Origin: Rhodocyclaceae bacterium | Lineage (GTDB): Bacteria > Pseudomonadota > Gammaproteobacteria > Burkholderiales > Rhodocyclaceae | NCBI GenBank assembly: GCA_023230455.1 | Contig: JALNXH010000003.1 | Coordinates: 124,001 to 188,000 of the forward strand | Length of the DNA stretch: 64,000 nt | Reading direction: 5' to 3' | Part shown: piece after piece, positions 16,421-25,890 of the stretch | How positions within the stretch are numbered: the stretch's first letter is position 1 | Layout: each line of letters starts with the position of its first letter | Translations under genes and position numbers: made by a program | Notes under the pieces: generated by a model | The model's database searches: none | What the model saw: the letters and a program-made list of their open reading frames with translations, nothing else | Told to the model about the DNA's origin: nothing

Positions 16421-19261
16421 TTACCCTAGCCGTACCCGCTGTGCCCGCAGCTTGTCCACCAAAGCGGTGAAGTCGGCGAGGCGGATTTTCTCCTGCTCCA
16501 CCACGGCCGCCGGGGCGCGGGCGACAAAGCTCTCGGTGGAGAGCTTTTTCTCGGCCTTGGCGATCTCGCCATCGACGCGGGCGATTTCCTTGGCGATGCG
16601 TTCTTTCTCGGCGGCGACGTCGATTTCCACTTTCAGCATCAGGCGGTAGTCGCCGACGATCTGTACCGGCGCATCGGACGCATCTTCTTGTGGCAGGGTG
16701 TCGCCGCAGGCGCTGACTTCGGAAAGCTTGGCGAGGGCGGCCAGATACGGCGCATAGGCTTCGACGGTCGTCTTGTTACCCGCCGCTACCAGCGGCACTT
16801 TCTGCGCCGGAGACAGGTTCATCTCGCCGCGCAGGCTGCGGCAGGCGGTGACCATTTGCTTGAGCTGGGCCATCCAGGCTTCGGCTTCAGGATTGATGGC
16901 TTCGGCGATGGCCTTGGGGTAGGCCTGGGTCATGATGGACTCGGTGCCATCGCCCTTGGCGCAGCCGGCGAGCGGGGCGACGGTCTGCCACAGTTCCTCG
17001 GTAATGAAGGGAATCAGCGGGTGGGCAAGGCGCAGGATGGTTTCCAGCACGCGCAGCAGGTTGCGTCGCGTGCCACGCTGCTGGACTTCGTTGCCGGTCT
17101 GGAGCTGCACCTTGGCCAGTTCGAGATACCAGTCGCAGTATTCGTCCCAGACAAATTCATAGATGGATTTGGCGAGCAGGTCGAAGCGGTAGTCGGCGAA
17201 ATGCTGGGCGGCCTCAGTTTCCACCCGTTGCAGCCGGCTGATGATCCAGCGGTCAGCCTGGGATAGCTCAATGGCGCCGCTACCACCGCAGCAGGCGCTC
17301 TGGGTGGAGATTCCGCAATCCTGATCTTCGCAGTTCATCAGCACGAAGCGAGTGGCGTTCCACAGTTTGTTGCAGAAGTTTCGGTAGCCCTCGCAGCGCT
17401 GCATGTCGAACTTGATGTCGCGGCCAGGCGAGGCGAGGCTGAGGAAGGTGAAGCGCAGGGCATCGGTACCGACGCCGGAGATGCCCTCGGGGAATTCCTT
17501 GCGGGTGCGCTTTTCGATCTTTTGCGCATCGCGCGGATTCATCAGGCCGGTGGTGCGCTTAGCGATCAGGTCATCGAGGCTGATGCCGTCGATTAGGTCT
17601 ATCGGGTCGAGCACGTTACCCTTGGACTTGCTCATCTTCTGCCCTTCCGCATCGCGGATCAGACCGTGCACGTAGACGTGCTTGAAGGGAATCTTGCCGG
17701 TGATGTGCTTGGTCATCATCACCATGCGCGCCACCCAGAAGAAGATGATGTCGAAGCCGGTGACCAAAACCGTGGAAGGCAGGTAGAGGTCGAGCGCAGC
17801 GTTCGATTTTCCAGGCCACTCCGGCGTCCAGTCCAGCGTGGAGAAGGGCCACAGGGCTGAGGAATACCAAGTGTCGAGTACATCTGCATCGCGCTCCAGG
17901 CCGCCGCTATAACCCTCGGCCCTGGCTTGAGCATAGGCTTCTTCTTCGCTATGAGCGACATAAATGCGGCCATCGTCCGAGTACCAGGCGGGAATCTGGT
18001 GGCCCCACCACAGCTGACGGGAGATGCACCAGTCCTGGATGTTATTGAGCCACTGGTTGTAGGTGTTCACCCAGTTCTCGGGGACGAACTTGATCTCACC
18101 CGAGGCCACAGCCTCCATGGCTTTGCCGGCAATGGAGGTGCCGTCGGCAGCGGGTTTGCTCATGGCGACGAACCATTGGTCGGTGAGCATCGGTTCGATG
18201 ACTACACCGGTGCGGTCGCCACGCGGCACCATCAGCTTGTGGGGCTTCACGGAGGCCAGCAAACCGGCGGCTTCCAGGTCGGCGACGATCAGCTTGCGCG
18301 CCTCGTAACGGTCGAGGCCGCGATATTTTTCCGGGCTGTGTTCATTGATGCGGGCATCCAGGGTGAGGATGCTGATCGGCGTCAATTGATGACGATGGCC
18401 CACCTGCCAGTCGTTGAAATCGTGGGCCGGGGTGATCTTGACGCAGCCGGTGCCGAATTCCTTGTCCACATAACTGTCGGCAATGATAGGGATAGTGCGG
18501 TCGGTGAGCGGTAGACGGAGGTGCTTACCGACCAGATGGGCATAGCGTTCGTCTTCGGGGTTCACCGCCACAGCCACGTCGCCGAGCATAGTTTCCGGCC
18601 GGGTCGTGGCGACCACCAGTTCGCCGGTGCCTTCGCCGCTGGCAAAGGGATAGCGTATTTCCCACATGAAGCCGTCTTCTTCTTCACTCACCACTTCCAG
18701 ATCGGAGACGGCGGTAAGCAGCTTGGGGTCCCAGTTCACCAGGCGCTTGCCGCGGTAGATCAGGCCTTCGTTGTAAAGCCGGACGAAGGTTTCGGTGACG
18801 ATTTTCGATAGACCGGCATCCATGGTAAAGCGTTCGCGGCCCCAATCGGGGCTGGTGCCAAGGCGGCGCATCTGCTTGGTAATGGTGTTGCCCGAGTATT
18901 CCTTCCATTCCCAGACTTTTTCGAGGAATTTCTCGCGGCCGAGATCGTGGCGCGAGACGCCTTGAGCATCCAGTTGACGTTCTACGACGATTTGGGTGGC
19001 GATGCCGGCATGGTCGGTGCCCGGTTGCCACAGGGTGTTGTCGCCGCGCATGCGGTGATAGCGGGTTAGCGCATCCATGATGGTCTGGTTGAAACCATGC
19101 CCCATGTGCAGCGTGCCGGTGACGTTGGGTGGCGGCAGCAGGATGCAGAAGTTGTCCTGCTTGCGGGTATCTAGGCCGGCGGCGAAGTAGTTGCGGGATT
19201 CCCAAAGGGGGTACCAGCGCCGCTCGATCTCAGCGGGCTCGAAGCTCTTGGCGAGTTCCAT
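16421..19261 (-). CDS. valS: Valyl-tRNA synthetase
   Basis: 946 residues, normal for ValS. Class I signatures are present: HIGH as HMGH in [16 protein letters not shown], and [18 protein letters not shown]. The editing domain has [10 protein letters not shown]. Characteristic zones include [17 protein letters not shown] and FWVARMVMM. The C-terminal about 70 residues form the ValS-specific coiled-coil arm ([20 protein letters not shown]). It charges tRNA-Val in the cytoplasm. It lies downstream of, and on the same strand as, the pepA-holC pair, an arrangement known in proteobacteria. Confidence 0.98.
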   Translation of the reverse strand: MELAKSFEPAEIERRWYPLWESRNYFAAGLDTRKQDNFCILLPPPNVTGTLHMGHGFNQTIMDALTRYHRMRGDNTLWQPGTDHAGIATQIVVERQLDAQGVSRHDLGREKFLEKVWEWKEYSGNTITKQMRRLGTSPDWGRERFTMDAGLSKIVTETFVRLYNEGLIYRGKRLVNWDPKLLTAVSDLEVVSEEEDGFMWEIRYPFASGEGTGELVVATTRPETMLGDVAVAVNPEDERYAHLVGKHLRLPLTDRTIPIIADSYVDKEFGTGCVKITPAHDFNDWQVGHRHQLTPISILTLDARINEHSPEKYRGLDRYEARKLIVADLEAAGLLASVKPHKLMVPRGDRTGVVIEPMLTDQWFVAMSKPAADGTSIAGKAMEAVASGEIKFVPENWVNTYNQWLNNIQDWCISRQLWWGHQIPAWYSDDGRIYVAHSEEEAYAQARAEGYSGGLERDADVLDTWYSSALWPFSTLDWTPEWPGKSNAALDLYLPSTVLVTGFDIIFFWVARMVMMTKHITGKIPFKHVYVHGLIRDAEGQKMSKSKGNVLDPIDLIDGISLDDLIAKRTTGLMNPRDAQKIEKRTRKEFPEGISGVGTDALRFTFLSLASPGRDIKFDMQRCEGYRNFCNKLWNATRFVLMNCEDQDCGISTQSACCGGSGAIELSQADRWIISRLQRVETEAAQHFADYRFDLLAKSIYEFVWDEYCDWYLELAKVQLQTGNEVQQRGTRRNLLRVLETILRLAHPLIPFITEELWQTVAPLAGCAKGDGTESIMTQAYPKAIAEAINPEAEAWMAQLKQMVTACRSLRGEMNLSPAQKVPLVAAGNKTTVEAYAPYLAALAKLSEVSACGDTLPQEDASDAPVQIVGDYRLMLKVEIDVAAEKERIAKEIARVDGEIAKAEKKLSTESFVARAPAAVVEQEKIRLADFTALVDKLRAQRVRLG

Positions 19262-19347
19262 GCGATTCTTGGTGTCGGAGCCGGCAGCGCGGCGGAAGGG
19301 GGTGAATTATACCTGGCGGGATTTCCCCGACCGGCCTCCGCACCGGC

Positions 19348-19671
19348 TTACGGCGATCCGTGGCGGCGGTTTTCCAGGACGGAAAGCAACTGCGGCAGCA
19401 GGTCCTTGCGTGCGTCCTGAGCTATCTGAGCGATCAATTGGTCGGCGACGCCGTCCAGCACGCGCAGCACGGCTGCGGGCAGGTGCATGTCGAGCCAGTT
19501 TTCGAGTTCGGTGACCAACACTTCGCGCACATCGTCCGAGAGGGGGGGGCGTAGCGCATTGGCTTCGACGACCTCAGTGAGAACAGGCACATCTTCGTCT
19601 GCCGGGGGGCGCAGCCGCTGCATGAAGGCGTCGGCCTTGCGGATCAGGTCACGCTCTTCGTCAGAATCCAC
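19348..19671 (-). CDS. Small conserved hypothetical protein between holC and valS
   Basis: 107 residues, acidic, no signal peptide and no clear membrane segment. It reads as mostly helical, with the C-terminal half ALRPPLSDDVREVLVTELE followed by an Ala/Leu-rich helix. Its start overlaps the holC stop by 11 bases, and it has neighbour-like codon use, both arguing for a real gene. I do not recognise a characterised family; similar short proteins of unknown function sit at this place in betaproteobacteria. It contains an eight-G run at about 19541-19549. Confidence 0.65.
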   Translation of the reverse strand: MDSDEERDLIRKADAFMQRLRPPADEDVPVLTEVVEANALRPPLSDDVREVLVTELENWLDMHLPAAVLRVLDGVADQLIAQIAQDARKDLLPQLLSVLENRRHGSP

Positions 19672-20086
19672 CGGAGACGTCCTTGTTGATCAGGTCGTAG
19701 CCGCGCTCACGATAGAACTTGAAGCGTTCGCGCGCTGGCAGTCGTACCGAGTCGTCGGTGCTGATGATTTCAACCAGTTCGTCGAAGCTGGCGAAGCCGG
19801 TGGGTATTTCGTCGCTGAGATTGAGCAGGCGCGGTGTCGCCCGTGCGGGATCGATCCAATCGGCGAGTATGATCGGCGTCTCATCCGCCAGCGGCGATCC
19901 GGCGCGGCAATGGGGCAGGAAGCCGTTGGGTGGCTGAATCCACAGTTGTCGGTCGAGGCGATCCGCCAGCTGTGGATCGGGAACATAGACCAGCAACTTC
20001 GCCTCAGGCGCAGGGTGGTCCGCGATCCAGGCACAGGCGGCCTGGATGCGGTCGGGCGCACCGTGGTAGAAGAAGACGCGGGCCAC
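19661..20086 (-). CDS. holC: DNA polymerase III chi subunit
   Basis: 141 residues from GTG 20086, giving an N-terminus ARVFFYHGAPDRIQAACAWI that matches the HolC opening. Further family features are KLLVYVPDPQLADRLDRQLW and LPHCRAGSPLADETPIILAD; the Trp/Pro-rich patch contacts SSB. Chi links the clamp loader to single-stranded-DNA-binding protein. The frame is open into pepA, but that upstream part is a shadow. It begins 5 bases after the pepA stop, the classic pepA-holC-valS order. Confidence 0.88.
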   Translation of the reverse strand: MARVFFYHGAPDRIQAACAWIADHPAPEAKLLVYVPDPQLADRLDRQLWIQPPNGFLPHCRAGSPLADETPIILADWIDPARATPRLLNLSDEIPTGFASFDELVEIISTDDSVRLPARERFKFYRERGYDLINKDVSGGF

Positions 20087-20091
20087 CTGTT

Positions 20092-21627
20092 TCAGGCTTT
20101 CTTTTTTGCGCGGCGGGATTTTTTTACGTCCTTGCGCGCCGCTGCGGCCCGCGCCAACAGAAAGTGACTGAGTAGCGGTACGGGGCGACCGGTTGAGCCC
20201 TTCTTCTCGCCACCGCGGTAGGCCGTACCGGCGACGTCGAGGTGGGCCCAGGCGTATTTCTCCGCGAATCGAGCCAGGAAACAGGCCGCGGTGATGGTGC
20301 CAGCCATGCGTCCGCCGATGTTCGCCATGTCGGCGAAGGGACTCTTCAACTGTTCCTGGTAATCGTCCCACAGCGGTAGCTGCCAGGCCCGGTCATACGC
20401 GTCCTGCCCGGCGTCGAGCAGTTCGCGGGCGAGTCCGTCATCGTTGGCGAGCAATCCGGTGGCGACGTTCCCCAGCGCAACCACGCAGGCGCCGGTCAGC
20501 GTGGCGACGTCGACGACGCAGGCCGGATCGAAGCGTTCCGCGTAGGTCAGGGCATCGCAGAGGATCAGCCGGCCTTCTGCATCGGTATTGAGGATTTCGA
20601 CGGTCTGACCGGACATCGAGGTGATCACGTCGCCCGGTTTGATCGCGGCTCCGCCCGGCATGTTCTCGGTACTCGGGACAATGCCGATTATGTTGAGCGG
20701 CAGGCGCATCAGCGAGGCCGCCTTGAGCGCGCCGAAGACGCTGGCTGCGCCGGACATGTCGTATTTCATTTCGTCCATTTCGGGTGCGGGCTTGAGCGAA
20801 ATGCCGCCGGTGTCGAAGGTGATGCCTTTGCCGACCAGTACCACCGGCTTCGCCGTCTTGGTTCCGCCGTTGTATTTGAAGATGATGAGCTTCGGCGGCT
20901 GGTGCGATCCCTGGGCGACTGCCAGCAGCGTATTCATGCCGAGCTTTTCCATGTCTGCGCGTTCGAGCACCTCGACGCCCAGCCCGAGTTCCTTGCCCAG
21001 AACCAACGCTTGCTCGGCGAGGTAGCTCGGCGTGCAATGATTGCCGGGCAGGTTGGCCAGATCCTTCATCAGTTTTTGGCCCTCAGCGATGGCATAGCCT
21101 TCGCCCAGCGCCGCCTCGGCGATCGCCATATCGTCACCTCGCGAAACGCCGAAGGTAAGTTTGCAAAGCGGACGAGGCGGGTTGTCTTTCTTCGATTTGA
21201 GTTGGTCGAAACGGTAGAGCGTGTCGAGCGCGACGATTACCGCCTGGCGAATGCACCACGCAATCTCGCGCTTTTTCACCGGCAGTTCCGGCAGATACAG
21301 TGTGCCGTCGGTAGCTCCCGTCTCGTGGAGGGTGCGCGCAGCTGTTGCGATGGCGTTGCGATAGGCTTTTTCGCCGAAGTCCTTGTTTTTGCCGAGACCG
21401 ACCAATAGCACGCGGTCGGCGAGGGTGCCCGGGACGTTATGCAGCAATAGCGTGGTACCGGCCTTGCCTTCCATGTCGCCGCGCTTGAGCAACTCGGTAA
21501 GATATTTTTTTGCCGCTTTGTCGATTACCGCGGCAGCTGCCGACAGCGCGCGCTCTTCGAATACGCCGACCACGATGCAGGCGCTGCGCTGCTTCTCCGG
21601 GCTGCTGCTCTTTATGCTAAATTCCAC
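20092..21627 (-). CDS. pepA: Leucyl aminopeptidase (M17 family)
   Basis: 511 residues from GTG 21627, preceded by AAGGAG six bases upstream; an earlier ATG at 21723 lacks family similarity. The M17 catalytic signature NTDAEGRLIL is present, with metal-binding VGKGITFDTGGISLKP and DMSGAASVFGA. The Lys-rich C-terminal tail is unusual (KSRRAKKKA). Cytoplasmic hexameric aminopeptidase of peptide turnover; in E. coli also a DNA-binding accessory factor. It is divergent from lptF with a 112-base gap and runs into holC. Confidence 0.95.
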   Translation of the reverse strand: MEFSIKSSSPEKQRSACIVVGVFEERALSAAAAVIDKAAKKYLTELLKRGDMEGKAGTTLLLHNVPGTLADRVLLVGLGKNKDFGEKAYRNAIATAARTLHETGATDGTLYLPELPVKKREIAWCIRQAVIVALDTLYRFDQLKSKKDNPPRPLCKLTFGVSRGDDMAIAEAALGEGYAIAEGQKLMKDLANLPGNHCTPSYLAEQALVLGKELGLGVEVLERADMEKLGMNTLLAVAQGSHQPPKLIIFKYNGGTKTAKPVVLVGKGITFDTGGISLKPAPEMDEMKYDMSGAASVFGALKAASLMRLPLNIIGIVPSTENMPGGAAIKPGDVITSMSGQTVEILNTDAEGRLILCDALTYAERFDPACVVDVATLTGACVVALGNVATGLLANDDGLARELLDAGQDAYDRAWQLPLWDDYQEQLKSPFADMANIGGRMAGTITAACFLARFAEKYAWAHLDVAGTAYRGGEKKGSTGRPVPLLSHFLLARAAAARKDVKKSRRAKKKA

Positions 21628-21739
21628 GTGCCGCTCCTTCGCGTTTTTCGGGGGACATTTGCTCTCATGAAAACCGTTGTCGAGGGCATCGAGAGCGCGC
21701 TGATTATCCCCCAATCCTTTCACCTAAATCAAAACCCAG

Positions 21740-22819
21740 ATGATCTTCCAGCGCGCTTTGCTGCGCGAATTCTCGCAGACGGCCCTGGCGGTGTTTGTTG
21801 CGCTCTTTGCGATTCTGCTGACCACCCAGTTGATCCGTTTGCTCGCTGAAGCCGCGGGCGGAAAGCTGGCGTCGGAAGCGGTGGTGGCATTGCTCGGTTT
21901 CGGCGCGTTGAATTATCTGGCGGTGTTGCTGTCCCTGACGCTGTTTGTCGCGGTACTGATGACCCTTTCGCGGGCCTACCGTGACTCGGAAATGGTGGTC
22001 TGGTTTGCCTCAGGGCAACCGCTGACGGCCTGGATCGGGCCCGTACTCAGATTCGCCCTGCCGCTGGTGGTAGCGATTGCAGCTCTGTCCTTGTTCCTTT
22101 CGCCCTGGGCGTTGAGCAAAAGCGCGGAATATAGGCAGCGGCTGGCAAGTCGCGACGAGGTTTCCCGAGTATCGCCCGGAAGCTTCAATGAGTCGGCGGG
22201 CGCCGACCGGGTTTTTTTCGTTGAGGCGGTAACCGGCGACGCGACCAAGGTGAAAAACGTTTTCGTCAACTCGATGCAAAACGGTCGTCTCGGCATCATG
22301 GCGGCGGCCGAGGGATACACTGAAACGGCCGTCAACGGCGACCGCTTCCTCGTGCTCGACCACGGACGGCGCTACGAAGGTACGCCGGGAACGCCTGAAT
22401 ATCGCGTCATGGAATTCGAGCGCTATGCCGTTCGAATCGAAACCCGGGAAATGCGTGGCATTGACGAGAAGCCCAGCAACATGCCGCTTTGGGAACTGAT
22501 GCGAAATCCGATTGCGCCGAATCTAGGCGAGATCGTGTGGCGGCTGGGTATTCCTCTAGCGGCGATCAATCTGGTGCTGCTGGCGATTCCCTTGTCCTTT
22601 GTCAATCCGCGTGGCGGGCGGGCGACCAATCTGATCTTCGCGATTTTGACCTACATGATCTACAGCAATCTGCTGAGCGTGAGCCAAGCTTGGGTGAGGC
22701 AGGGGCGGATGCCCTTCGAGGTCGGCTTGGTGGCTGTGCATCTGGCGATGCTGGTTATCCTGCTGCTGATGTTCTGGCGCCGCCTGGCGGTTTTTTCCTG
22801 GATGCGCTTATGGCGCTGA
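21740..22819 (+). CDS. lptF: LPS export ABC transporter permease LptF
   Basis: 359 residues with the YjgP/YjgQ layout: two N-terminal membrane helices, one following IFQRALLREFSQTALAVF, a third and fourth to about residue 125, a periplasmic beta-jellyroll-like domain (about 130-260) and two C-terminal helices (INLVLLAIPLSFVNPRGGRA). With LptG and the LptB ATPase it extracts LPS from the inner membrane. It overlaps lptG by 10 bases and is divergent from pepA. Confidence 0.95.
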   Translation: MIFQRALLREFSQTALAVFVALFAILLTTQLIRLLAEAAGGKLASEAVVALLGFGALNYLAVLLSLTLFVAVLMTLSRAYRDSEMVVWFASGQPLTAWIGPVLRFALPLVVAIAALSLFLSPWALSKSAEYRQRLASRDEVSRVSPGSFNESAGADRVFFVEAVTGDATKVKNVFVNSMQNGRLGIMAAAEGYTETAVNGDRFLVLDHGRRYEGTPGTPEYRVMEFERYAVRIETREMRGIDEKPSNMPLWELMRNPIAPNLGEIVWRLGIPLAAINLVLLAIPLSFVNPRGGRATNLIFAILTYMIYSNLLSVSQAWVRQGRMPFEVGLVAVHLAMLVILLLMFWRRLAVFSWMRLWR

Positions 22820-23889
22820 AGATATTCGAGCGCTACCTGGCGCGCGAAATCCATGTCGCGACGGCTTTGGTTCTGTCTGCCTTCATGATGCTTTTCGCGT
22901 TTTTCGACCTGATCGGCGAAATCCAGAACCTCGGCCGCGGCAACTATCAGCTTCCGGAGGCGCTCGGTTACGTTTCGCTGACTTTGCCGGGACGCGCTTA
23001 CGAATTGTTTCCGATTGCTGTGCTGATCGGTAGCCTGTATGCACTGACCAATCTCGCGCGGCATTCCGAAATTACCGTGTTGCGGGTTTCCGGCTTGTCT
23101 ACGCTTAGCCTGTTGGTTACTTTGGTCCGGATCGGCATTGTTTATGTGGCATTGACTTTCGTTTTCGGCGAATTCATCGCGCCGCCTGCGGAACGGGCCG
23201 GCCAGCAACTGCGTTTGCGCGCAATGAGTGCGGTGGTGGCGCAGGATTTTCGCAGCGGGTTATGGGTTCGCGACGAGCATTCCTTTATCAACGTGCGCAG
23301 CGTATCGCCGGACAATCGATTGCAGAATGTCCGGGTCTATGTATTCGGTGAGCGATTTCGCTTGGAACAGATCATCGAGGCGGCCGATGGCGTTTACGAG
23401 GACGTGGGGCACTGGCGTCTCGGTGAAGTAACGCAGACCCGTTTCGAGAATGCTCGTGCCTCGGTGGTGCACCTCGACGAAATGGTTTGGCGATCGGCGC
23501 TCACTCCCGACATTCTTTCGGTGCTTCTGGTATCGCCGGAAAGGATGTCACTGACGAACCTTTATCAATATGTGCGCCATCTGGCCGGCAATCGCCAGAA
23601 AACCGAGCGTTATGAAATCGCCTTCTGGAAAAAACTGATCTATCCGCTCTCGGCAATGGTGATGATGGTGCTGGCCTTGCCTTTCGGCTATTTAAACTCA
23701 CGCCAAGGCGGCGTCAGCCTCAAAATCTTTATCGGCATCATGCTAGGCATCACTTTTCACATGCTGAACGGGCTGTTTTCCAGCCTCGGCGCAATCAACA
23801 GTTGGCCGCCGTTCTGGTCGGCCATTACGCCGGGAGCGCTATTTCTGACCGGAGCAGGCGCAACCTTGTGGTGGGTAGAACGGCGCTAA
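22810..23889 (+). CDS. lptG: LPS export ABC transporter permease LptG
   Basis: 359 residues from ATG 22810, which lies in the end of lptF; an earlier in-frame ATG at 22489 only shadows lptF. It starts ALKIFERYLAREIHVATALV, an LptG hallmark. The helix pair at the N-terminus, a periplasmic domain and the C-terminal membrane helices (ALPFGYLNSRQGGVSLKIFI) mirror LptF. It pairs with LptF to drive LPS transport to the outer membrane. Its 3' end overlaps the convergent RDD gene by 4 bases. Confidence 0.95.
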   Translation: MALKIFERYLAREIHVATALVLSAFMMLFAFFDLIGEIQNLGRGNYQLPEALGYVSLTLPGRAYELFPIAVLIGSLYALTNLARHSEITVLRVSGLSTLSLLVTLVRIGIVYVALTFVFGEFIAPPAERAGQQLRLRAMSAVVAQDFRSGLWVRDEHSFINVRSVSPDNRLQNVRVYVFGERFRLEQIIEAADGVYEDVGHWRLGEVTQTRFENARASVVHLDEMVWRSALTPDILSVLLVSPERMSLTNLYQYVRHLAGNRQKTERYEIAFWKKLIYPLSAMVMMVLALPFGYLNSRQGGVSLKIFIGIMLGITFHMLNGLFSSLGAINSWPPFWSAITPGALFLTGAGATLWWVERR

Positions 23890-24299
23890 TCTTTTTTAAA
23901 GACGATACGGGTGCCGGCCAGCCGGTCATGCAGGAACTGGTGGTCGCGATCGAAGAGAGCCCAAAAAATGCCGGCGCCGTAACAAATCATGCTGGGCCAA
24001 CTCAGCAGGTAGCGCAGTACCAGTTGCTGCATGGTCGGCGGCTCACCAGTCACCGAGCGCAGCTGTAGATTCCAGGTCTGCATCGCCAGGGTTTGTCCCC
24101 GATGTCGCCAATACCAGAGAAAATAGACTCCACTTACGGCGAAGAGATGCGCTAGCAGTATCACCCCTGGCAGCGTTATATCGAATGCCAGCCCCAGCGC
24201 CAGATGCGGGAGAAGGAATGTCACGGAAAGGACTCCCAGCAGCAGCATGCTTTCATAGAGCATGCTTGCAAGGCGTCGGCGCAAGCCGGGCAACATCAA
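23886..24299 (-). CDS. RDD-family membrane protein
   Basis: 137 residues. It shows the RDD pattern: GLRRRLASMLYESMLL near the start, then GQTLAMQTWNLQLRS, and near the end ALFDRDHQFLHDRLAGTRIV, with three hydrophobic segments. RDD proteins are small inner-membrane proteins, some linked to Na+/H+ antiport, most uncharacterised. It starts with ATGATG (24299/24296) overlapping the stop of the DUF3106 gene and ends against lptG. It is last in the run sigma factor, DUF3619, DUF3106, RDD. Confidence 0.85.
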   Translation of the reverse strand: MMLPGLRRRLASMLYESMLLLGVLSVTFLLPHLALGLAFDITLPGVILLAHLFAVSGVYFLWYWRHRGQTLAMQTWNLQLRSVTGEPPTMQQLVLRYLLSWPSMICYGAGIFWALFDRDHQFLHDRLAGTRIVFKKD

Positions 24300-24847
24300 G
24301 GGTGGATGGCCTTTGGCTGGGGTACTGGCGTGAGCGGAACGATCATGTTGTCGGCCGAGGGTTGCGGCTTTGGGATTGCCGGCCTGAAGGCTGTCGGTGG
24401 TTTTGTCGCCGCCTTGGCCGATCGAGACTTGTGCTGGGCGTGTTGCTGTTTGAGGCGCTGCTTTTCGTCGTCGGGCAGGGTTTCATATTCCTGCCATTTT
24501 TGTTTGACCGCCGCCTGCTTTTCCGGAGGAGCCTTCTTCAGGTCTTTGTACTTGCTGCGGGCAGATTGGCGTTCTTCGGGGCGCAGTTTGACCCATTCCG
24601 TCATGCGCTCCTGAACGCGTATCTGTTCCTCGGGCTTCATGGATGGGAAGCGCTGAGCAATACCCAGCCATTTTTTGCGCTGCGTTGCGTCCATTTGGTC
24701 CCATTCACCGGAAAGGGGGGCCAGGATAGTTTTCTGCTGCGGGCTAATCTCGATCCATTTCGGGTCGTGCAGGGCGACAGCTGCGCTGGCAGATATGGCC
24801 AGCGCCAGCATTATTGCTGCGGAGATTGCGCGGAATGCTCGATCCAT
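24296..24847 (-). CDS. DUF3106-type periplasmic protein
   Basis: 183 residues. A likely signal peptide (MDRAFRAISAAIMLAL to about residue 24) precedes a charged helical region with repeated short units: EWDQMDATQRKKWLGIAQRF, FPSMKPEEQIRVQERMTEW, KLRPEERQSARSKYKDL. This is the W/R/M-rich spacing of DUF3106 and resembles CpxP/Spy-like helical periplasmic proteins. The C-terminal 45 residues are Pro/Ala/Lys-rich. It overlaps the DUF3619 gene by 37 bases, so the two are translationally linked. Function unknown; a stress-sensor or chaperone role would fit the sigma-factor context but is inference. Confidence 0.8.
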   Translation of the reverse strand: MDRAFRAISAAIMLALAISASAAVALHDPKWIEISPQQKTILAPLSGEWDQMDATQRKKWLGIAQRFPSMKPEEQIRVQERMTEWVKLRPEERQSARSKYKDLKKAPPEKQAAVKQKWQEYETLPDDEKQRLKQQHAQHKSRSAKAATKPPTAFRPAIPKPQPSADNMIVPLTPVPQPKAIHP

Positions 24848-25203
24848 GCCCTAAAACCTTGATCCGTATAAGCTGCAATGGGAAGATCGTCCGCCAGCAA
24901 GGCCGAGTCGATGTCCGCGTTTTCGTCGGCGGTCTGGAATTCATTCCAGTAATATGCGCCGGCCATGCCGATCAGCAATGCCGTGACGGCAATGAGGTTG
25001 CGAGCCCCATGCAGCGTGGTGTGTATCGACCAGTTGCCCAGTCCTGGAAGGCTCAGGCGCCCTTCATGAGAAGCTGCTTTTTTCCTTGATAGCGCTTCCC
25101 CCCGGCTGAGCGCGAGCCGGGTTACAACCGCTGGGTCAATTTCCCTACAGCCTTCATCAAGCAACTGACGTATTTTGAACGCGGTACGCGCTTCGCTGTT
25201 CAT
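24811..25203 (-). CDS. DUF3619-type single-pass membrane protein, candidate anti-sigma factor
   Basis: 130 residues from ATG 25203, which overlaps the sigma-factor stop as ATGA. A cytoplasmic N-terminal part of about 70 residues (ARTAFKIRQLLDEGCREI) precedes one membrane segment, NLIAVTALLIGMAGAYYW, and a short acidic periplasmic tail. Size, topology and the coupled position directly after an ECF sigma gene resemble anti-sigma factors, but no zinc-binding ZAS motif (HxxxCxxC) is visible. The regulatory role is inference from context. Confidence 0.8.
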   Translation of the reverse strand: MNSEARTAFKIRQLLDEGCREIDPAVVTRLALSRGEALSRKKAASHEGRLSLPGLGNWSIHTTLHGARNLIAVTALLIGMAGAYYWNEFQTADENADIDSALLADDLPIAAYTDQGFRAWIEHSAQSPQQ

Positions 25204-25763
25204 AATTCGATTCCCTTCGCCTTGAGGGCGGCAGCTAGCGTATGGGTCGCGCGTGAACAATGCGTTTTCACGCTGCCTTCAGAACAACCCATGGCTGCAG
25301 CCGTTTCCGCAATATCCAATTCTTCCCAATAACGCATGAGAAAGGCTTCTCGTTGACGTGCAGGTAGTTTTTCCACCTCTCGTTCGATCACGGCCAGTAA
25401 TTGCGACTGTTGGACCCTTCCTTCCGGGCCAATAGCCGTTGAATTGTGCGCGGAGGCATCCAGTGTGTCCAGCGGATCCGCCTCGTCATCGCCGTCTGGA
25501 GTGAATGCCGAGAGTAGGGTGGTCCACATCGAGCGTACCTTCTGCCGCCGATAGTAGTCCCGGATCGTGTTCTGTAGTATGCGCTGAAACAGCAGCGGCA
25601 GTTCCTCTACGGGGCGATCACCATACTTCTCCGCCAGCTTGAGCATCGAATCCTGAACGATATCGGCCGCCGAATCGTCGTCCCGAACGGCGAAGACGGC
25701 TTGTTTGAATGCGCGTCTTTCGGTTCCGGCAAGGAACTCGGATAGTTCAGAACGTGTAGCCAG
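25200..25763 (-). CDS. ECF-type RNA polymerase sigma factor, probable CTG start
   Basis: 187 residues if started at CTG 25763. The first ATG in frame is 25646, but that would delete half of region 2, because in-frame sequence upstream of it clearly continues the fold: SEFLAGTERRAFKQAVFAVR then DDDSAADIVQDSMLKLAEKY. The CTG is preceded by GAGAGG six bases upstream. Region 4 shows LPARQREAFLMRYWEELDIA and GCSEGSVKTHCSRA, a helix-turn-helix for -35 recognition. Followed by DUF3619, DUF3106 and RDD genes in a coupled run. Likely controls an envelope-type regulon; targets unknown. Confidence 0.82.
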   Translation of the reverse strand: MATRSELSEFLAGTERRAFKQAVFAVRDDDSAADIVQDSMLKLAEKYGDRPVEELPLLFQRILQNTIRDYYRRQKVRSMWTTLLSAFTPDGDDEADPLDTLDASAHNSTAIGPEGRVQQSQLLAVIEREVEKLPARQREAFLMRYWEELDIAETAAAMGCSEGSVKTHCSRATHTLAAALKAKGIEL

Positions 25764-25824
25764 CCTGGACCTCTCGATTAACCATTTTTCGGGTGTGGAT
25801 GGATGTCGGTTTCCCCGAAATTCC

Positions 25825-25853
25825 TTGACCTATATGGAGCAAATCGCTATGGT
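25825..25853 (+). promoter_or_regulatory. Candidate promoter of ilvBNC
   Basis: TTGACC (25825-25830) and TATGGT (25848-25853) with exactly 17 bases between them. Transcription would begin near 25860, which disfavours the ATGs at 25834 and 25849 as ilvB starts and supports 25891. Confidence 0.5.
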
Positions 25854-25890
25854 TACGGGTTTTCCAGCGAATTCTGTAGGCTTTGAAAAT

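Noticed and set aside
25764..25830. ECF-type autoregulatory promoter (GGAATTT) upstream of the sigma gene
   Set aside because: A GGAATTT is present on the minus strand, but no matching -10 at the right spacing could be found.
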